This document shows, in pieces, positions 1 to 7,830 of a stretch of DNA of 64,000 nucleotides. The stretch spans positions 113,230-177,229 of the forward strand of contig NZ_VLKI01000009.1 of the NCBI RefSeq assembly GCF_007830235.1, written 5' to 3'. The stretch is from Cytobacillus oceanisediminis. Its GTDB lineage: Bacteria > Bacillota > Bacilli > Bacillales > Cytobacillaceae. The notes under the pieces were generated by a model. The model did no database searches, had not been told where the DNA came from, and was given only the letters and a program-made list of their open reading frames with translations. Both the position numbers and the translations under genes were made by a program. Numbering within the stretch: position 1 is the first letter of the stretch; the number at the start of each line of letters is the position of its first letter.

Positions 1-155
1 TATTTGTCCTTCATTGCTTCGTAAAGGTCGTCCTTCGTAATGTTTCCGCTTTTTGTTTCAACGACAACATCACCCGACTCGCCGCCAGCATTGTTGCATG
101 CGCTTAATCCAATTACTCCGGCTGCAATGGAGAGGGATAGCATCCATTTCTTCAT
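1..155 (-). CDS. prsA: PrsA foldase lipoprotein, N-terminal part (runs off window)
   Basis: The first 51 codons are present and the gene continues beyond the left edge. The start ATG (155-153) follows an AGGAG Shine-Dalgarno. The product begins MKKWMLSLSIAAG and has a lipobox ending in Cys20 (LSAC), then the start of the mature chain. PrsA is a membrane-anchored parvulin-type peptidyl-prolyl isomerase that folds secreted proteins outside the membrane. The identification rests on the signal peptide, the first mature residues (VVVETKSGNITKDDLYEAMK) and its place next to scoC/yhaH as in B. subtilis. The catalytic domain is outside the window. Confidence 0.85.
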   Translation of the reverse strand, partial: MKKWMLSLSIAAGVIGLSACNNAGGESGDVVVETKSGNITKDDLYEAMKDK

Positions 156-457
156 GTTGAACACTCCTAAATTTTTTCAATTTAATCACAATCCCTACTA
201 TACCATAAATGTAAAAAATATCAAAAGCAAAAGGGAGGTATAAAAGGATTATAGTGGATGTCTATCCAAGGTTAATTTTAAAAAATCTGGGTATTTGCCC
301 ATCCCATTCTGTCCTTCTGTACATATGATACATGGAAACCCTCTAATAGAGGTTTCAAGCAGCCTGAAAAAAAGTCGGGTTAGCAGTGATAAAAGCCTAT
401 CCGACCACAGAGGCAAATGAATAGGATATGGTAGCAACCTGAAGGGGAGGTGTTATC
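156..457. other. Intergenic region between prsA and first YjcZ-type gene
   Basis: About 300 bp without a convincing gene. A short minus-strand open frame at 249-437 has no good ribosome-binding site or recognisable sequence and is left out. A small hairpin (GAAACCCTC / GAGGTTTC) lies near 333-354. A CATATGATA string near 322 resembles a sporulation sigma factor -10 element, which would suit the YjcZ-type genes downstream, but I could not place a matching -35. Confidence 0.4.
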
Positions 458-541
458 ATGGGTGCTGGATACGGCGGAGGTTTCGCGTTAATCGTTGTAT
501 TGTTCATTTTATTAATCATCGTAGGCGCAGCGTGGCTGTAA
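458..541 (+). CDS. YjcZ-family small sporulation protein (27 aa)
   Basis: A 27-residue protein preceded by a strong GGGGAGGTG ribosome-binding site. A glycine-rich start (MGAGYGGGFALIV) is followed by one hydrophobic helix ending GAAWL. This matches the YjcZ/SscA-type small sporulation proteins common in Bacillus, which are made in the mother cell or associated with spores. A near-identical paralogue follows about 70 bp downstream, so this is a tandem duplication. The function of this copy is unknown. Confidence 0.8.
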   Translation: MGAGYGGGFALIVVLFILLIIVGAAWL

Positions 542-610
542 ATTTAAGAGTGGCATAGGGTCTATTTTATTTAATTGGGCCCTGTGCGGAATTTGAAAGG
601 AGGCAATCAT

Positions 611-703
611 ATGTCTGGAGGACATGGATGCGGCGGAGGTTTTGCGTTAATTGTCGTGCTGTTCATTTTGTTAATCATCATTGGAGCATCTTGGCTGTAC
701 TAA
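611..703 (+). CDS. YjcZ-family small sporulation protein (30 aa), second copy
   Basis: A 30-residue paralogue of the preceding gene, with the SD AAAGGAGGC. The body FALIVVLFILLII is identical. The N-terminus differs (MSGGHGCGGG) and carries a cysteine, and the protein ends ASWLY. A single membrane helix is predicted by eye. A strong bidirectional hairpin lies 35 bp downstream. Confidence 0.8.
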   Translation: MSGGHGCGGGFALIVVLFILLIIIGASWLY

Positions 704-737
704 GCTTTTGATGCTTAATAATAAATGTATATATTAA

Positions 738-766
738 AAAGCGGCGGAAAAAATTTCCGCCGCTTT
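738..766. terminator. Bidirectional terminator hairpin
   Basis: AAAGCGGCGGAAA and TTTCCGCCGCTTT form a 13-bp perfect stem with A- and T-rich flanks. It sits between the plus-strand YjcZ-type genes and the minus-strand small membrane protein gene and can serve both. Confidence 0.85.
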
Positions 767-768
767 AG

Positions 769-948
769 CTATGCATACAAGATTTCTACAAAGGAAGATA
801 TAAGCAGTATGGTAATAAGAATGTTGATCGTTCTAAAAACTTTAGGCTGCCGTTCCTCAGGAATCTCTTTTTGGAGACAAAGCGAATTTGTCATCTTGTT
901 AATATAAAATAAAATGAAAACGGCAAAAATAATAAAAATGGAGATCAT
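769..948 (-). CDS. Small membrane protein of unknown function (59 aa)
   Basis: The open frame extends upstream, but an AAGGAGGG Shine-Dalgarno 8 bp before the ATG at 948 fixes the start at MISIFIIFAVF. Two hydrophobic helices (about residues 2-16 and 41-57) flank a charged loop containing KEIPEERQPK. I do not recognise a family. It faces the terminator at 738-766 and lies downstream of the DUF3267 gene on the same strand. Confidence 0.55.
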   Translation of the reverse strand: MISIFIIFAVFILFYINKMTNSLCLQKEIPEERQPKVFRTINILITILLISSFVEILYA

Positions 949-1116
949 CCAAGATTCCCTCCTTGGGCAGTCATTTTGTGGCTTTGCATGGTTTTGTCTG
1001 TTATTTACAATAACAAAATTCACAAAAAAAAGATAGTATAAAAGATTGCCTATGAAGAAAGGCAATGGTATGTAAAAGGTATCCTTTTTCAGGATACCCA
1101 TTGTCAAACGATAAAA

Positions 1117-1665
1117 TTATTGATGTGTATGCAGTAAAATCTCAAATCCGTCTTCATTTTCTTCAATATATGAATGATTTGGGGCAGTAAGCACATTTTT
1201 GGCACAAACCATATCGGAAAAGGAAATTCCTGCATGGAATGCAAATAAAATCACTAAATAATGAACATAATGCGGAAAAATAAAGCAAGCCGCTAAAAGT
1301 AAGCTGTTTATAACGATTGTCGGCGCCATAATGGCAGTCAGGAAAAGCCATTTTGTAATAGGCTCAGTAATCCTTATATATATAACTGGCAAAATTCCAT
1401 ATTTAAATGATACGCGTTTTTTAACAATTTTTCCTAGATGGGCAATCGGCAAATAGTGAAGCAGTTTATGCAAAGGATACATAAACCATAACCCTGCCGC
1501 AAAGAAAATAAAGTAATTATCGTAAAAGGTTTCTGGCACAAATAAGTATGTTGCAGGAACATAAGTAAATATAAATGTAGCCAGCATGGTTAAGGAAGAC
1601 AATATAAAAAGCCTTTGCGATCCATATTGCTTCGTGAAGTTTATCGTCTTCCAGCAATTCATCAT
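1117..1665 (-). CDS. DUF3267 family membrane protein, zincin-like motif degenerate
   Basis: 182 residues, preceded by GGAGG 7 bp before the first of two adjacent ATGs. It has four or five hydrophobic segments. The C-terminal pattern (FHAGISFSDMVC...APNHSYIEENEDGFEILL) matches the DUF3267 putative membrane peptidase family. The family's HExxH-type motif appears here as HKLLH (residues 66-70), so the glutamate is a lysine and peptidase activity is doubtful. Its location between the prsA and scoC genes is typical of Bacillus. Its function is unknown. Confidence 0.7.
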   Translation of the reverse strand: MMNCWKTINFTKQYGSQRLFILSSLTMLATFIFTYVPATYLFVPETFYDNYFIFFAAGLWFMYPLHKLLHYLPIAHLGKIVKKRVSFKYGILPVIYIRITEPITKWLFLTAIMAPTIVINSLLLAACFIFPHYVHYLVILFAFHAGISFSDMVCAKNVLTAPNHSYIEENEDGFEILLHTHQ

Positions 1666-1935
1666 ATCAATACCTCCAAAAGGAGAAATTAGTATTCTTC
1701 CAAACTCACTAAGATACTTTACGATGAATATAGAAAAAAATCAATAGGGAAATTTAAAGGATTTTGTCGAAAAAAATCTTTTTTAAAAAAGGGAATCGGA
1801 TTATTTAAAAGAGGGAAAATATGAGGTTGTTATGTGAAGAAGTGAGCAAATAGAATCAAGACGGAAAGCGAATGTGATGCATCCGCTTTGTAAGGGTTTA
1901 CATACTATTTTAGAAGGATAAGAACTTTTCTATTT

Positions 1936-2511
1936 CTATACAAGTTCCTTTTCAGCTGTTTCTTTTTTCTTTAATTTTCCTTCATCTTCCTCGAATTGAT
2001 TTTCAAGATTAGCGAAGGACTTTTCAAAGATTTCCATAAAGTCATCACCGTAAATATTGCGGACGATAGCCATGATTTCAATGATATCAGGGAACTTTCC
2101 GTACAGTTCCCTCAATGGCATAGCACCGGAGAATACGGCATTTTTCTCAGGTGAATAGGTTTCCATAAGGCTTAATAAAACCTTTTCTCCCTCTTCAGTC
2201 AATTTGATATAAGTATTTCTTTTATCGCTCTCTTTCTTTGAAAACTTGAGAAAACCGCGTTCTTCGAGTTTTTTGGAGAAATTGAATGCAGTTGAAACAT
2301 GCATAACACCAAATTTTGCCACATCGGAGATAGAAGCCCCGTTCAAATGATAGGCAATCCATAAAATATGATGTTCGTTAATATTCAAGTCGTAAGGCTT
2401 AATCCACTGCTGCCAATCTTTCTCAATCGACTTCCAAAGGGCTTTGCTCAGTTGTGCAATTCTTTGGCTGAAAATCATTGCTTCCTTCATAGAAATTGGT
2501 TTATCCGTCAT
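1936..2511 (-). CDS. scoC: MarR-family repressor Hpr/ScoC
   Basis: 191 residues. The stretch [20 protein letters not shown] and the following winged-helix region (residues about 45-110) are nearly identical to B. subtilis Hpr/ScoC. ScoC binds DNA as a dimer and represses extracellular protease genes, oligopeptide permeases and sporulation genes in the transition state. The C-terminal tail after about residue 165 is acidic and lysine-rich and shorter than in B. subtilis (203 aa). It is monocistronic here, with long intergenic DNA on both sides. Confidence 0.95.
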   Translation of the reverse strand: MTDKPISMKEAMIFSQRIAQLSKALWKSIEKDWQQWIKPYDLNINEHHILWIAYHLNGASISDVAKFGVMHVSTAFNFSKKLEERGFLKFSKKESDKRNTYIKLTEEGEKVLLSLMETYSPEKNAVFSGAMPLRELYGKFPDIIEIMAIVRNIYGDDFMEIFEKSFANLENQFEEDEGKLKKKETAEKELV

Positions 2512-2763
2512 TCAATAATTCACCTACTTTATAAAATTAATAAGAAAGCTTTCTTTTCTGGACAGAAGCCCAGCTGTGCTTTTGCTTTTCTTATTATCAT
2601 TATGCCAATAAAACAAAAATTAATAAAGATATAAATTTACAAAATTTTTAGAAATATCTTTCCGCATTTCTGTAAAAGGCTCTACGACAGGGATTATAGC
2701 AACTTTTTATTTTAAATAAAAAAATGAAGCATTTTTATAATATATTGGTTTTCGGCTAAAAAT
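2512..2763. promoter_or_regulatory. scoC upstream region
   Basis: AT-rich DNA upstream of scoC (minus strand) and beyond the yhaH terminator. It presumably carries the scoC promoter. No ScoC, AbrB or other operator could be assigned with confidence. Confidence 0.35.
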
Positions 2764-2806
2764 TAAAAAATCCTTCTTTCTAACCAAATAAAAAGAAGGA
2801 CTTTTT
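2764..2806 (-). terminator. yhaH terminator
   Basis: A 9-bp stem (TCCTTCTTT / AAAGAAGGA) is followed on the minus strand by a run of T. It lies just after the yhaH stop codon. Confidence 0.75.
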
Positions 2807-2812
2807 GGATAA

Positions 2813-3172
2813 TTATTTATTTGAATTTAAGTTTGTTTCAAGCTCGCGGATCGCTGCTTCAATTTCCTGCAATTCGCGCTGCAGCTCGTGCTGATGGGGG
2901 AGAATCTCATTCTTCCAATTATTAATGGAATGTTTGATGTCTTTCGAGAACTCTTTAAATGCAGATTTTCCTTCTTTGGATGCAATAGAAGCTGAATTTT
3001 TTATATCCATTATTTCAGCCTTTAGCTCTGATAATTGGGTTTTTAAAGTGTGTTTGCTGTCTTTTAAATATTGCCTTGCATCTCTTCCTGAAGCGGGTGC
3101 TGTTAAAAGAGTGGAAATGCCGGCAGCAGCACCGCCAACTAAGAATCCAAGCAATAAAGATTTGGCTTTCAT
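2813..3172 (-). CDS. yhaH: YtxH-domain protein YhaH
   Basis: 119 residues from the ATG at 3172. An in-frame GTG 9 bp upstream overlaps the GAGGTGA Shine-Dalgarno and is unlikely to be used. One N-terminal glycine-rich membrane helix (LLLGFLVGGAAAGISTLLTAP) is followed by the YtxH-type GRDARQYLKD motif and a long amphipathic coiled coil ending in ELQREL...IRELETNL. The family is linked to general stress and possibly the membrane. Gene order next to scoC and trpP matches B. subtilis yhaH. Confidence 0.85.
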   Translation of the reverse strand: MKAKSLLLGFLVGGAAAGISTLLTAPASGRDARQYLKDSKHTLKTQLSELKAEIMDIKNSASIASKEGKSAFKEFSKDIKHSINNWKNEILPHQHELQRELQEIEAAIRELETNLNSNK

Positions 3173-3242
3173 GTACTTCACCTCAAAATCTTGATTATAT
3201 GTCTATTTTACTACATTATTCCTTTTTCTAAAGCAAAAAAAT

Positions 3243-3482
3243 AGGCTCTTTTAACTTTGCCTGTTGATTTCCCTCCAAGCGTTCAGCGAACAGCGGGCGG
3301 TCCGACACTCCTCAAGCATTAAGCCTGCGGGGTCCCCCTTTGAGCCGCACTCACACAGGACACTGAATAAGCCCCCTCGAATAAACACCACACGAAGGAA
3401 ATTAGAATGCATTTTTGAGGATCTCGCGCCTTCCGCTCCAATCAATAAAGTGCAAAAATCAACATTGAGCTTTAACACAGCC
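3243..3482 (-). mobile_element. MITE-like repeat, copy 1 (inverted orientation)
   Basis: About 240 bp sharing internal blocks with the copies near 16.9, 30.3 and 52.4 kb, read here on the minus strand. Diagnostic internal words are AATGCATT, GAGGATCTCGCGCCTTCCGC (here on plus) and GGTGTTTATTCG. The ends are degenerate forms of AGGCTCTGTTAA / TTAACAGAGCCT. Short open frames across it are not genes. Confidence 0.75.
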
Positions 3483-3618
3483 AAAAATTAAAGGAGCATT
3501 CTTCTATCTATATCACAAAAGGAGGGAGGGTAAACCATATCCTCTCATAGCTGGCCAGAAACAGGCATACAATTCACTAAGGGTACTTACAGCCTGGTGT
3601 TTGAAGGGAGGAGATCGG

Positions 3619-3810
3619 TTGTCGGGAGCGGCGGCTGGCTTATTTGCATTAAGTATGGTGTTGTTTTTGGGGGGAATTCATTTTTTGCTTTCAATAAAAA
3701 AACCGGGAGTCTATCCTCCGAGATATGTTCTTAAAAAAAGAGCCGCTGCTTTAGCGGCGGTGGGAGCACTCTTATTCTTGCTTGGCCTGATTGTGGGGAG
3801 TTTTCAATAA
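3619..3810 (+). CDS. Small two-helix membrane protein (63 aa)
   Basis: The start is a TTG at 3619, 5 bp after GGGAGGAG; an earlier in-frame TTG at 3601 lies upstream of that Shine-Dalgarno. Two hydrophobic helices (about residues 4-24 and 41-60) are joined by a basic loop (KKPGVYPPRYVLKKR). I do not recognise a family. It faces trpP across a shared terminator. Confidence 0.6.
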   Translation: MSGAAAGLFALSMVLFLGGIHFLLSIKKPGVYPPRYVLKKRAAALAAVGALLFLLGLIVGSFQ

Positions 3811-3822
3811 GTAAAAATATAG

Positions 3823-3848
3823 AAAAGCCCGCAGTCTGCGGGCTTTTT
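3823..3848. terminator. Bidirectional terminator
   Basis: A perfect 11-bp stem (AAAAGCCCGCA / TGCGGGCTTTT) with a 3-nt loop lies between convergent genes (the small membrane protein and trpP). Confidence 0.9.
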
Positions 3849-3856
3849 GTTTCATA

Positions 3857-4384
3857 TTATTGACTGATGGGTTGCTGCGTCAGCTTTGTTCTGTTTGCAA
3901 TTGATTGTGCAACCGGGTAAAGGATTACCATAGCCACTGTGTTAACGGCAGCTGCCGGCAATACAACTGCTGCGAACAATGCTGCGAATGGCCCGGGAAG
4001 TCCGACGATCAGGAATGCCGAAGTTAAAAATACGACCCCTGAAACAATTGTTCCGACCGCTGTTAGCACAGCTGCACTGACAATGGACTTACGGAATTTG
4101 TTTAATGCTAAAAACAAGGCGAAAAATGTGAAAGCTGTAACTGGCTTATCAATAATATTAGGTAATAACCCGCCGGGGAAGGTTGTAGTTAGGCCGGAAA
4201 TTAAACCTGTTACCAATCCTAAAAGCAAAACACTTTTTCTGTCAGGAAAAAGGATAATTCCCAAAAACATCATTGTAAGCATCATATCTGGTTTCATTCC
4301 AAGGAAAAATCCAGGAACTACAGCATGCAGTACTGCTCCCATCCCAACTAAAAGGGAAAGGGCCACCAAATTTTTTGTATTCAT
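3857..4384 (-). CDS. trpP: Tryptophan transporter TrpP
   Basis: 175 residues with about five membrane helices. GMKPDMMLTMMFLGIILFPD, FPGGLLPNIIDKPV and GLPGPFAALFAAVVLPAA are family hallmarks of TrpP (formerly YhaG), a probable tryptophan importer of the plasma membrane. In B. subtilis TRAP represses its translation, and the leader here carries a matching series of NAG triplets over the ribosome-binding site (4387-4415). It is monocistronic, between serC and the small membrane protein gene. Confidence 0.93.
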   Translation of the reverse strand: MNTKNLVALSLLVGMGAVLHAVVPGFFLGMKPDMMLTMMFLGIILFPDRKSVLLLGLVTGLISGLTTTFPGGLLPNIIDKPVTAFTFFALFLALNKFRKSIVSAAVLTAVGTIVSGVVFLTSAFLIVGLPGPFAALFAAVVLPAAAVNTVAMVILYPVAQSIANRTKLTQQPISQ

Positions 4385-4386
4385 TT

Positions 4387-4415
4387 CTCATCTCTCCTCT
4401 GCTAATCTCAAGCTC
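4387..4415 (-). promoter_or_regulatory. TRAP RNA-binding site overlapping trpP ribosome-binding site
   Basis: Read toward the trpP start, six triplets (GAG, GAG, TAG, GAG, GAG, GAG) are separated by 3, 2, 2, 2 and 2 nt, and the last ends 2 nt before the ATG. TRAP binds GAG/UAG triplets with 2-3-nt spacers. The series covers the GAGGAGAG ribosome-binding site, so tryptophan-bound TRAP should block translation. Confidence 0.8.
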
Positions 4416-4513
4416 TTAAAATTGTTCCTCCTGCAGTGCACTCGTTGCCTGCAGCGAAAAACTTTAACTCATTATAACATATATCATTTGAATTAAAAGG
4501 GTGTTAATATCTT

Positions 4514-5596
4514 TTAATTTTTGTTTTTGAAAGCTTTCATAAATTCAGCAAGTTTTTGGACATGTTCAGCCGGTACAGCATTATAAATGGAAGCACGGCA
4601 GCCTCCAATAGAACGGTGTCCGCCCAGTCCAACAAAGCCAGCTTCTTTTGCTTGATGCAAAAAGTCCTTTGAGGCTTCTTCGTTGTGCAGGTTAAAAGTG
4701 ACATTCATACGGGATCTGCTATCTTTAAGAGCATGCCCTAGGTAAAAGCCGTCACTTTCATCTATTACATCATAGAGGATTTTTGCTTTCTCTTCATTCA
4801 TTTTCTCGATCTGCTCAAGGCCGCCTTCCTTATCCGCCCATTCCAGCACTAAGGTCAGCAAATAGATTGCCAGGGTAGGAGGTGTGTTATATAGGGAGTT
4901 ATTCTTGGCATAAGTATTATAATTCAGCATGGATGGCAATTCATCAGATGATTTTTCCAAAAGTTCTTTGCGGATAATTACCACTGTAACACCTGAAGGT
5001 CCAAGATTTTTCTGGGCTCCAGCATAAATTAAATCAAAATTGCTCATATCTAATGGCCTGCTTAAAATATCACTGGACATGTCTGCAATTAATGGCGTTT
5101 TCTCATTTGAAGGAAAGGAATGCCATTGCGTTCCATAAATGGTATTGTTGCTTGTAATGTGAAGGTAAGCAGCATTATCCAGATCACCATCTTCGTTATA
5201 TTCCGGAATAAAGCGGTATTTCTGATCCTTGCTTGATGCTGCAATAAAGGTTTTGCCGATTTTGTTTGCTTCTTTTAAAGCCTTTTCCGACCACGAGCCG
5301 CTTAAAACATATTGGGCTGTTTGGCCTTTACTAAGCAAGTTCATGGGAACCATTGAAAATTGGAGGCTTGCTCCGCCCTGGATAAAAAGCACTTCGTAGT
5401 CATCGGGGATAGATAATAATTTCTTTAGCAATGAGATTGATTTATCATGGACAGCTTGATATTCCTTGCTTCTATGGCTAAGTTCCATAACTGCCATGCC
5501 TGTACCATTGAAATCCAGCCAATTTTTTTCTGCTTCCTTTAAAACCGCTTCTGGCAATGCTGCAGGACCTGCATTAAAATTTAGTGCACGGTTCAT
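4514..5596 (-). CDS. serC: Phosphoserine aminotransferase
   Basis: 360 residues, fold type I PLP aminotransferase. It converts 3-phosphohydroxypyruvate and glutamate to phosphoserine in serine synthesis, in the cytoplasm. The N-terminal NFNAGPAALP motif and the PLP lysine K196 in YAGAQKNLGPSG are intact, as is the C-terminal GLGGHRSIGGCRASIYNA. A GGAGGGAG ribosome-binding site precedes the ATG. Monocistronic. Confidence 0.97.
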   Translation of the reverse strand: MNRALNFNAGPAALPEAVLKEAEKNWLDFNGTGMAVMELSHRSKEYQAVHDKSISLLKKLLSIPDDYEVLFIQGGASLQFSMVPMNLLSKGQTAQYVLSGSWSEKALKEANKIGKTFIAASSKDQKYRFIPEYNEDGDLDNAAYLHITSNNTIYGTQWHSFPSNEKTPLIADMSSDILSRPLDMSNFDLIYAGAQKNLGPSGVTVVIIRKELLEKSSDELPSMLNYNTYAKNNSLYNTPPTLAIYLLTLVLEWADKEGGLEQIEKMNEEKAKILYDVIDESDGFYLGHALKDSRSRMNVTFNLHNEEASKDFLHQAKEAGFVGLGGHRSIGGCRASIYNAVPAEHVQKLAEFMKAFKNKN

Positions 5597-5765
5597 TTTT
5601 CTCCCTCCAAATTAAATGAAAATATTATTGTTTTACTATAACGCTGTGAAGAAATAAAGATAGTTTATATGTTATCAAAATTTATTGTTTTGTACAGAGA
5701 AAATAATGAACATTTAGAAAATTATTTGGAAGGGCAGGCATATTATCTAAGGGGAGTAAGGTAGC

Positions 5766-5802
5766 TAAAAACGAAATGCTTTCCTGTGGGGAACAGGAAA
5801 GC
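5766..5802 (-). terminator. hit terminator
   Basis: A perfect 10-bp stem (GCTTTCCTGT / ACAGGAAAGC), read on the minus strand, is followed by ATTTCGTTTTT. It separates hit from serC. Confidence 0.85.
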
Positions 5803-5809
5803 CAGAGTA

Positions 5810-6229
5810 CTAAAGATGCTTTCTTATGGCTTCTGAGATTTCTTGAAGGTCTGATGCCGTATATTCTGATTGATGTGACTTCCAGACAACTCCCAACCCA
5901 TCACTTTTGCCATAGCGAGGGATAAGATGCGAATGAAAATGGAATACAGTTTGCCCTGCAAGTTCACCGTTGTTATTAATCAAATTTAAACCCACCGGAT
6001 CGAACTCGGCTTTAATGGCTTTTGCAATTTCCGGAACTGCTTCGAAATAATTTCGAGCTGTTTCCGGATCCATTTCATATAAATTTTCTCTATGTACTTT
6101 AGGGATTACAAGCGTATGTCCCTTTGTGACCTGGCTAATATCCAGGAACGCCATCACATGTTCGTTTTCATAAACTTTGGCTGCAGGGATTTCACCTTCG
6201 ATAATTTTGCAGAAAATACAATCGTTCAT
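5810..6229 (-). CDS. hit: HIT family nucleotide-binding protein Hit
   Basis: 139 residues. A histidine triad in QTVFHFHSHLIP (His97, His99, His101) marks the HIT nucleotide hydrolase/transferase superfamily. An N-terminal CxxC (CIFCKII) may bind zinc. It sits upstream of and divergent from ecsA, as in B. subtilis. The exact substrate is unknown; related enzymes hydrolyse adenosine phosphoramidates. Confidence 0.95.
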   Translation of the reverse strand: MNDCIFCKIIEGEIPAAKVYENEHVMAFLDISQVTKGHTLVIPKVHRENLYEMDPETARNYFEAVPEIAKAIKAEFDPVGLNLINNNGELAGQTVFHFHSHLIPRYGKSDGLGVVWKSHQSEYTASDLQEISEAIRKHL

Positions 6230-6292
6230 TTAAACATCTCCAATCTTCGTTTTAGCTATTTTACACGATTTTACCATATTCATCAAAAAACG

Positions 6293-6545
6293 ATAAAGTG
6301 AAACTTCCATCGGTGGAGTTGTTCCTAACTGATGGTTAATTGAGGCCCGCAGGATAGGGAAGGCTTCAAGGCTTTTTCCTTGCACGACCGAAAGCACCGG
6401 CTTTTGGGAGGACACGGGTCACTCAGACGCTTCCACGGGATGGCGATTTAGTTTTAAGGGCTTTTTCGGGCGGTTGAACCCTGCTATGCTTTTTCGTACC
6501 TTGATATTTTTGAAAAGGGGTCTTGCAGCCCGTTAATGCGGGATA
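6293..6545 (-). mobile_element. Probable IS200/IS605-type right-end remnant
   Basis: Read on the minus strand, this segment ends in a hairpin (CCATC ... GATGG) followed by GAAGTTTCACTTTAT. The same 15-mer, also just after a hairpin, ends the segment at 17331-17478. That layout (subterminal hairpin at a fixed distance from the end) fits IS200/IS605 right ends. No transposase or intact tnpB is present. A short open frame (6230-6415) crosses it and is probably not a gene. The left boundary is a guess. Confidence 0.4.
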
Positions 6546-6552
6546 AATAATA

Positions 6553-6581
6553 AAGGCAGGATCCGCTGGGAATCCTGCCTT
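6553..6581. other. Stem-loop
   Basis: AAGGCAGGAT and ATCCTGCCTT form a 10-bp stem around a 9-nt loop, without a T-run. It may be an element end or a structured RNA. It lies in the hit-ecsA gap. Confidence 0.4.
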
Positions 6582-6632
6582 CGTGAAGGGGAAGCTTCTA
6601 TTTGGACGTTTCTACTTCAGGAAATTCTCTTT

Positions 6633-6966
6633 GACAAACACCTCATTTTTAATGAATTGTGTTTATTTCTAGAGAAAATCGATCTTTGTTCAATCGGACC
6701 ATCCCCTTATTTCTTTATATGTTTCTCAACGTATAAAGCCTGGATGATAGTCTTTAACAAACACCTCATTTAAAAATGACTTAGTGACCACTTACGGGTA
6801 AAGCGATCAAGTGTTTAAGATCAGTAGGTTTTCACACTGTTGTGCAATGCAACCATCCCCTTGTTAGGAACGTTTGAAGCTTATACTGAAAGGAAACTGT
6901 CTGCGACAGACACCTCATTTCAAGTTTTGATCATTCGATGGAATCAAATGACTTGTTTCCCCTTCA
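6633..6966. repeat. Degenerate threefold repeat in hit-ecsA gap
   Basis: The word CAAACACCTCATTT occurs at 6635 and 6758 and as CAGACACCTCATTT at 6907. Two of these are followed by ACCATCCCCTT (6698, 6852) and the third by TTTCCCCTT near 6957. Spacings of about 123 and 149 bp indicate three diverged units. No coding potential is seen. Confidence 0.5.
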
Positions 6967-7089
6967 TAAATTAGAATGCCCGCTATGAGTTTTTATATGT
7001 AAATAAATTTAAAGAGTTTTTGCCAAACTGGACAATTCGCTTTGGCTTTTTTTACAATGGTCTTATAGCATAAGGGAAGGACGTTGAGA

Positions 7090-7830
7090 ATGGCTCTTTT
7101 GGAGATAAAGAATGTGACAGGCGGCTATACTAGAAACCCGGTTCTGAAGGACGTTTCCTTTGAAGTGGGGGAAAATGAAATAGTGGGCCTGATAGGTCTG
7201 AACGGTGCAGGAAAGAGCACGACCATAAAACATGTAATTGGCCTGATGGAACCGCATGAAGGCGGGGTCACGATAAATGGCAAGGAGTTTCTTAAAGATA
7301 AAGAAGGCTATCGCAAGCAATTTACCTTTGTACCCGAAACGCCTATTCTTTATGATGAATTAACACTGGAGGAGCATTTGAGGATTACAGCAATGGCCTA
7401 CGATGTTCCGGAAGCGGAATATAAAAAAAGACAGGAAAAGCTTCTGAAGGAATTTCGGATGGAAAAGAGACTGAAATGGTTTCCCGCCCATTTTTCAAAA
7501 GGGATGAAGCAGAAGGTCATGATTATGTGTGCCTTTCTTGTCCAGCCGTCATTATATATAGTTGATGAGCCTTTCGTAGGGCTTGATCCGCTTGGAATCC
7601 AGTCACTGCTTGACCTCATGAAAAGGATGAAAGAGAGCGGGGCAGGCATTCTTATGTCTACACATATCCTTGCCACCGCAGAAAGATATTGTGACCGCTT
7701 CGTTATTTTACATGAAGGTAAAGTAAGGGCAAAAGGCACTTTAGCAGAGCTGCAGCAGCAATTTGCCATGCCGGGAGCGACTCTTGACGATTTATATATT
7801 CAGCTCACAAAGGAAGAAGACTATGTTTGA
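7090..7830 (+). CDS. ecsA: ABC transporter ATP-binding protein EcsA
   Basis: 246 residues from ATG 7090, with a GGAAGG ribosome-binding site 9 bp upstream; a TTG two codons earlier is too close to it. Walker A GLNGAGKS (36-43), signature SKGMKQ (136-141) and Walker B LYIVDE (155-160) are intact. It pairs with membrane protein EcsB in an exporter-type ABC system. In B. subtilis, Ecs is needed for protein secretion, competence and RasP intramembrane proteolysis. It overlaps ecsB by 8 nt. Confidence 0.96.
   Translation: MALLEIKNVTGGYTRNPVLKDVSFEVGENEIVGLIGLNGAGKSTTIKHVIGLMEPHEGGVTINGKEFLKDKEGYRKQFTFVPETPILYDELTLEEHLRITAMAYDVPEAEYKKRQEKLLKEFRMEKRLKWFPAHFSKGMKQKVMIMCAFLVQPSLYIVDEPFVGLDPLGIQSLLDLMKRMKESGAGILMSTHILATAERYCDRFVILHEGKVRAKGTLAELQQQFAMPGATLDDLYIQLTKEEDYV

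Noticed and set aside
3251..3491. Open frames of 75-77 codons on both strands
   Set aside because: They lie within a MITE-like repeat; similar frames recur in the other copies because the repeat lacks stops, not because of coding.
6230..6415. 61-codon minus-strand frame upstream of hit
   Set aside because: It starts at a GTG without a ribosome-binding site and spans the IS605-like end; more likely transposon remnant than gene.
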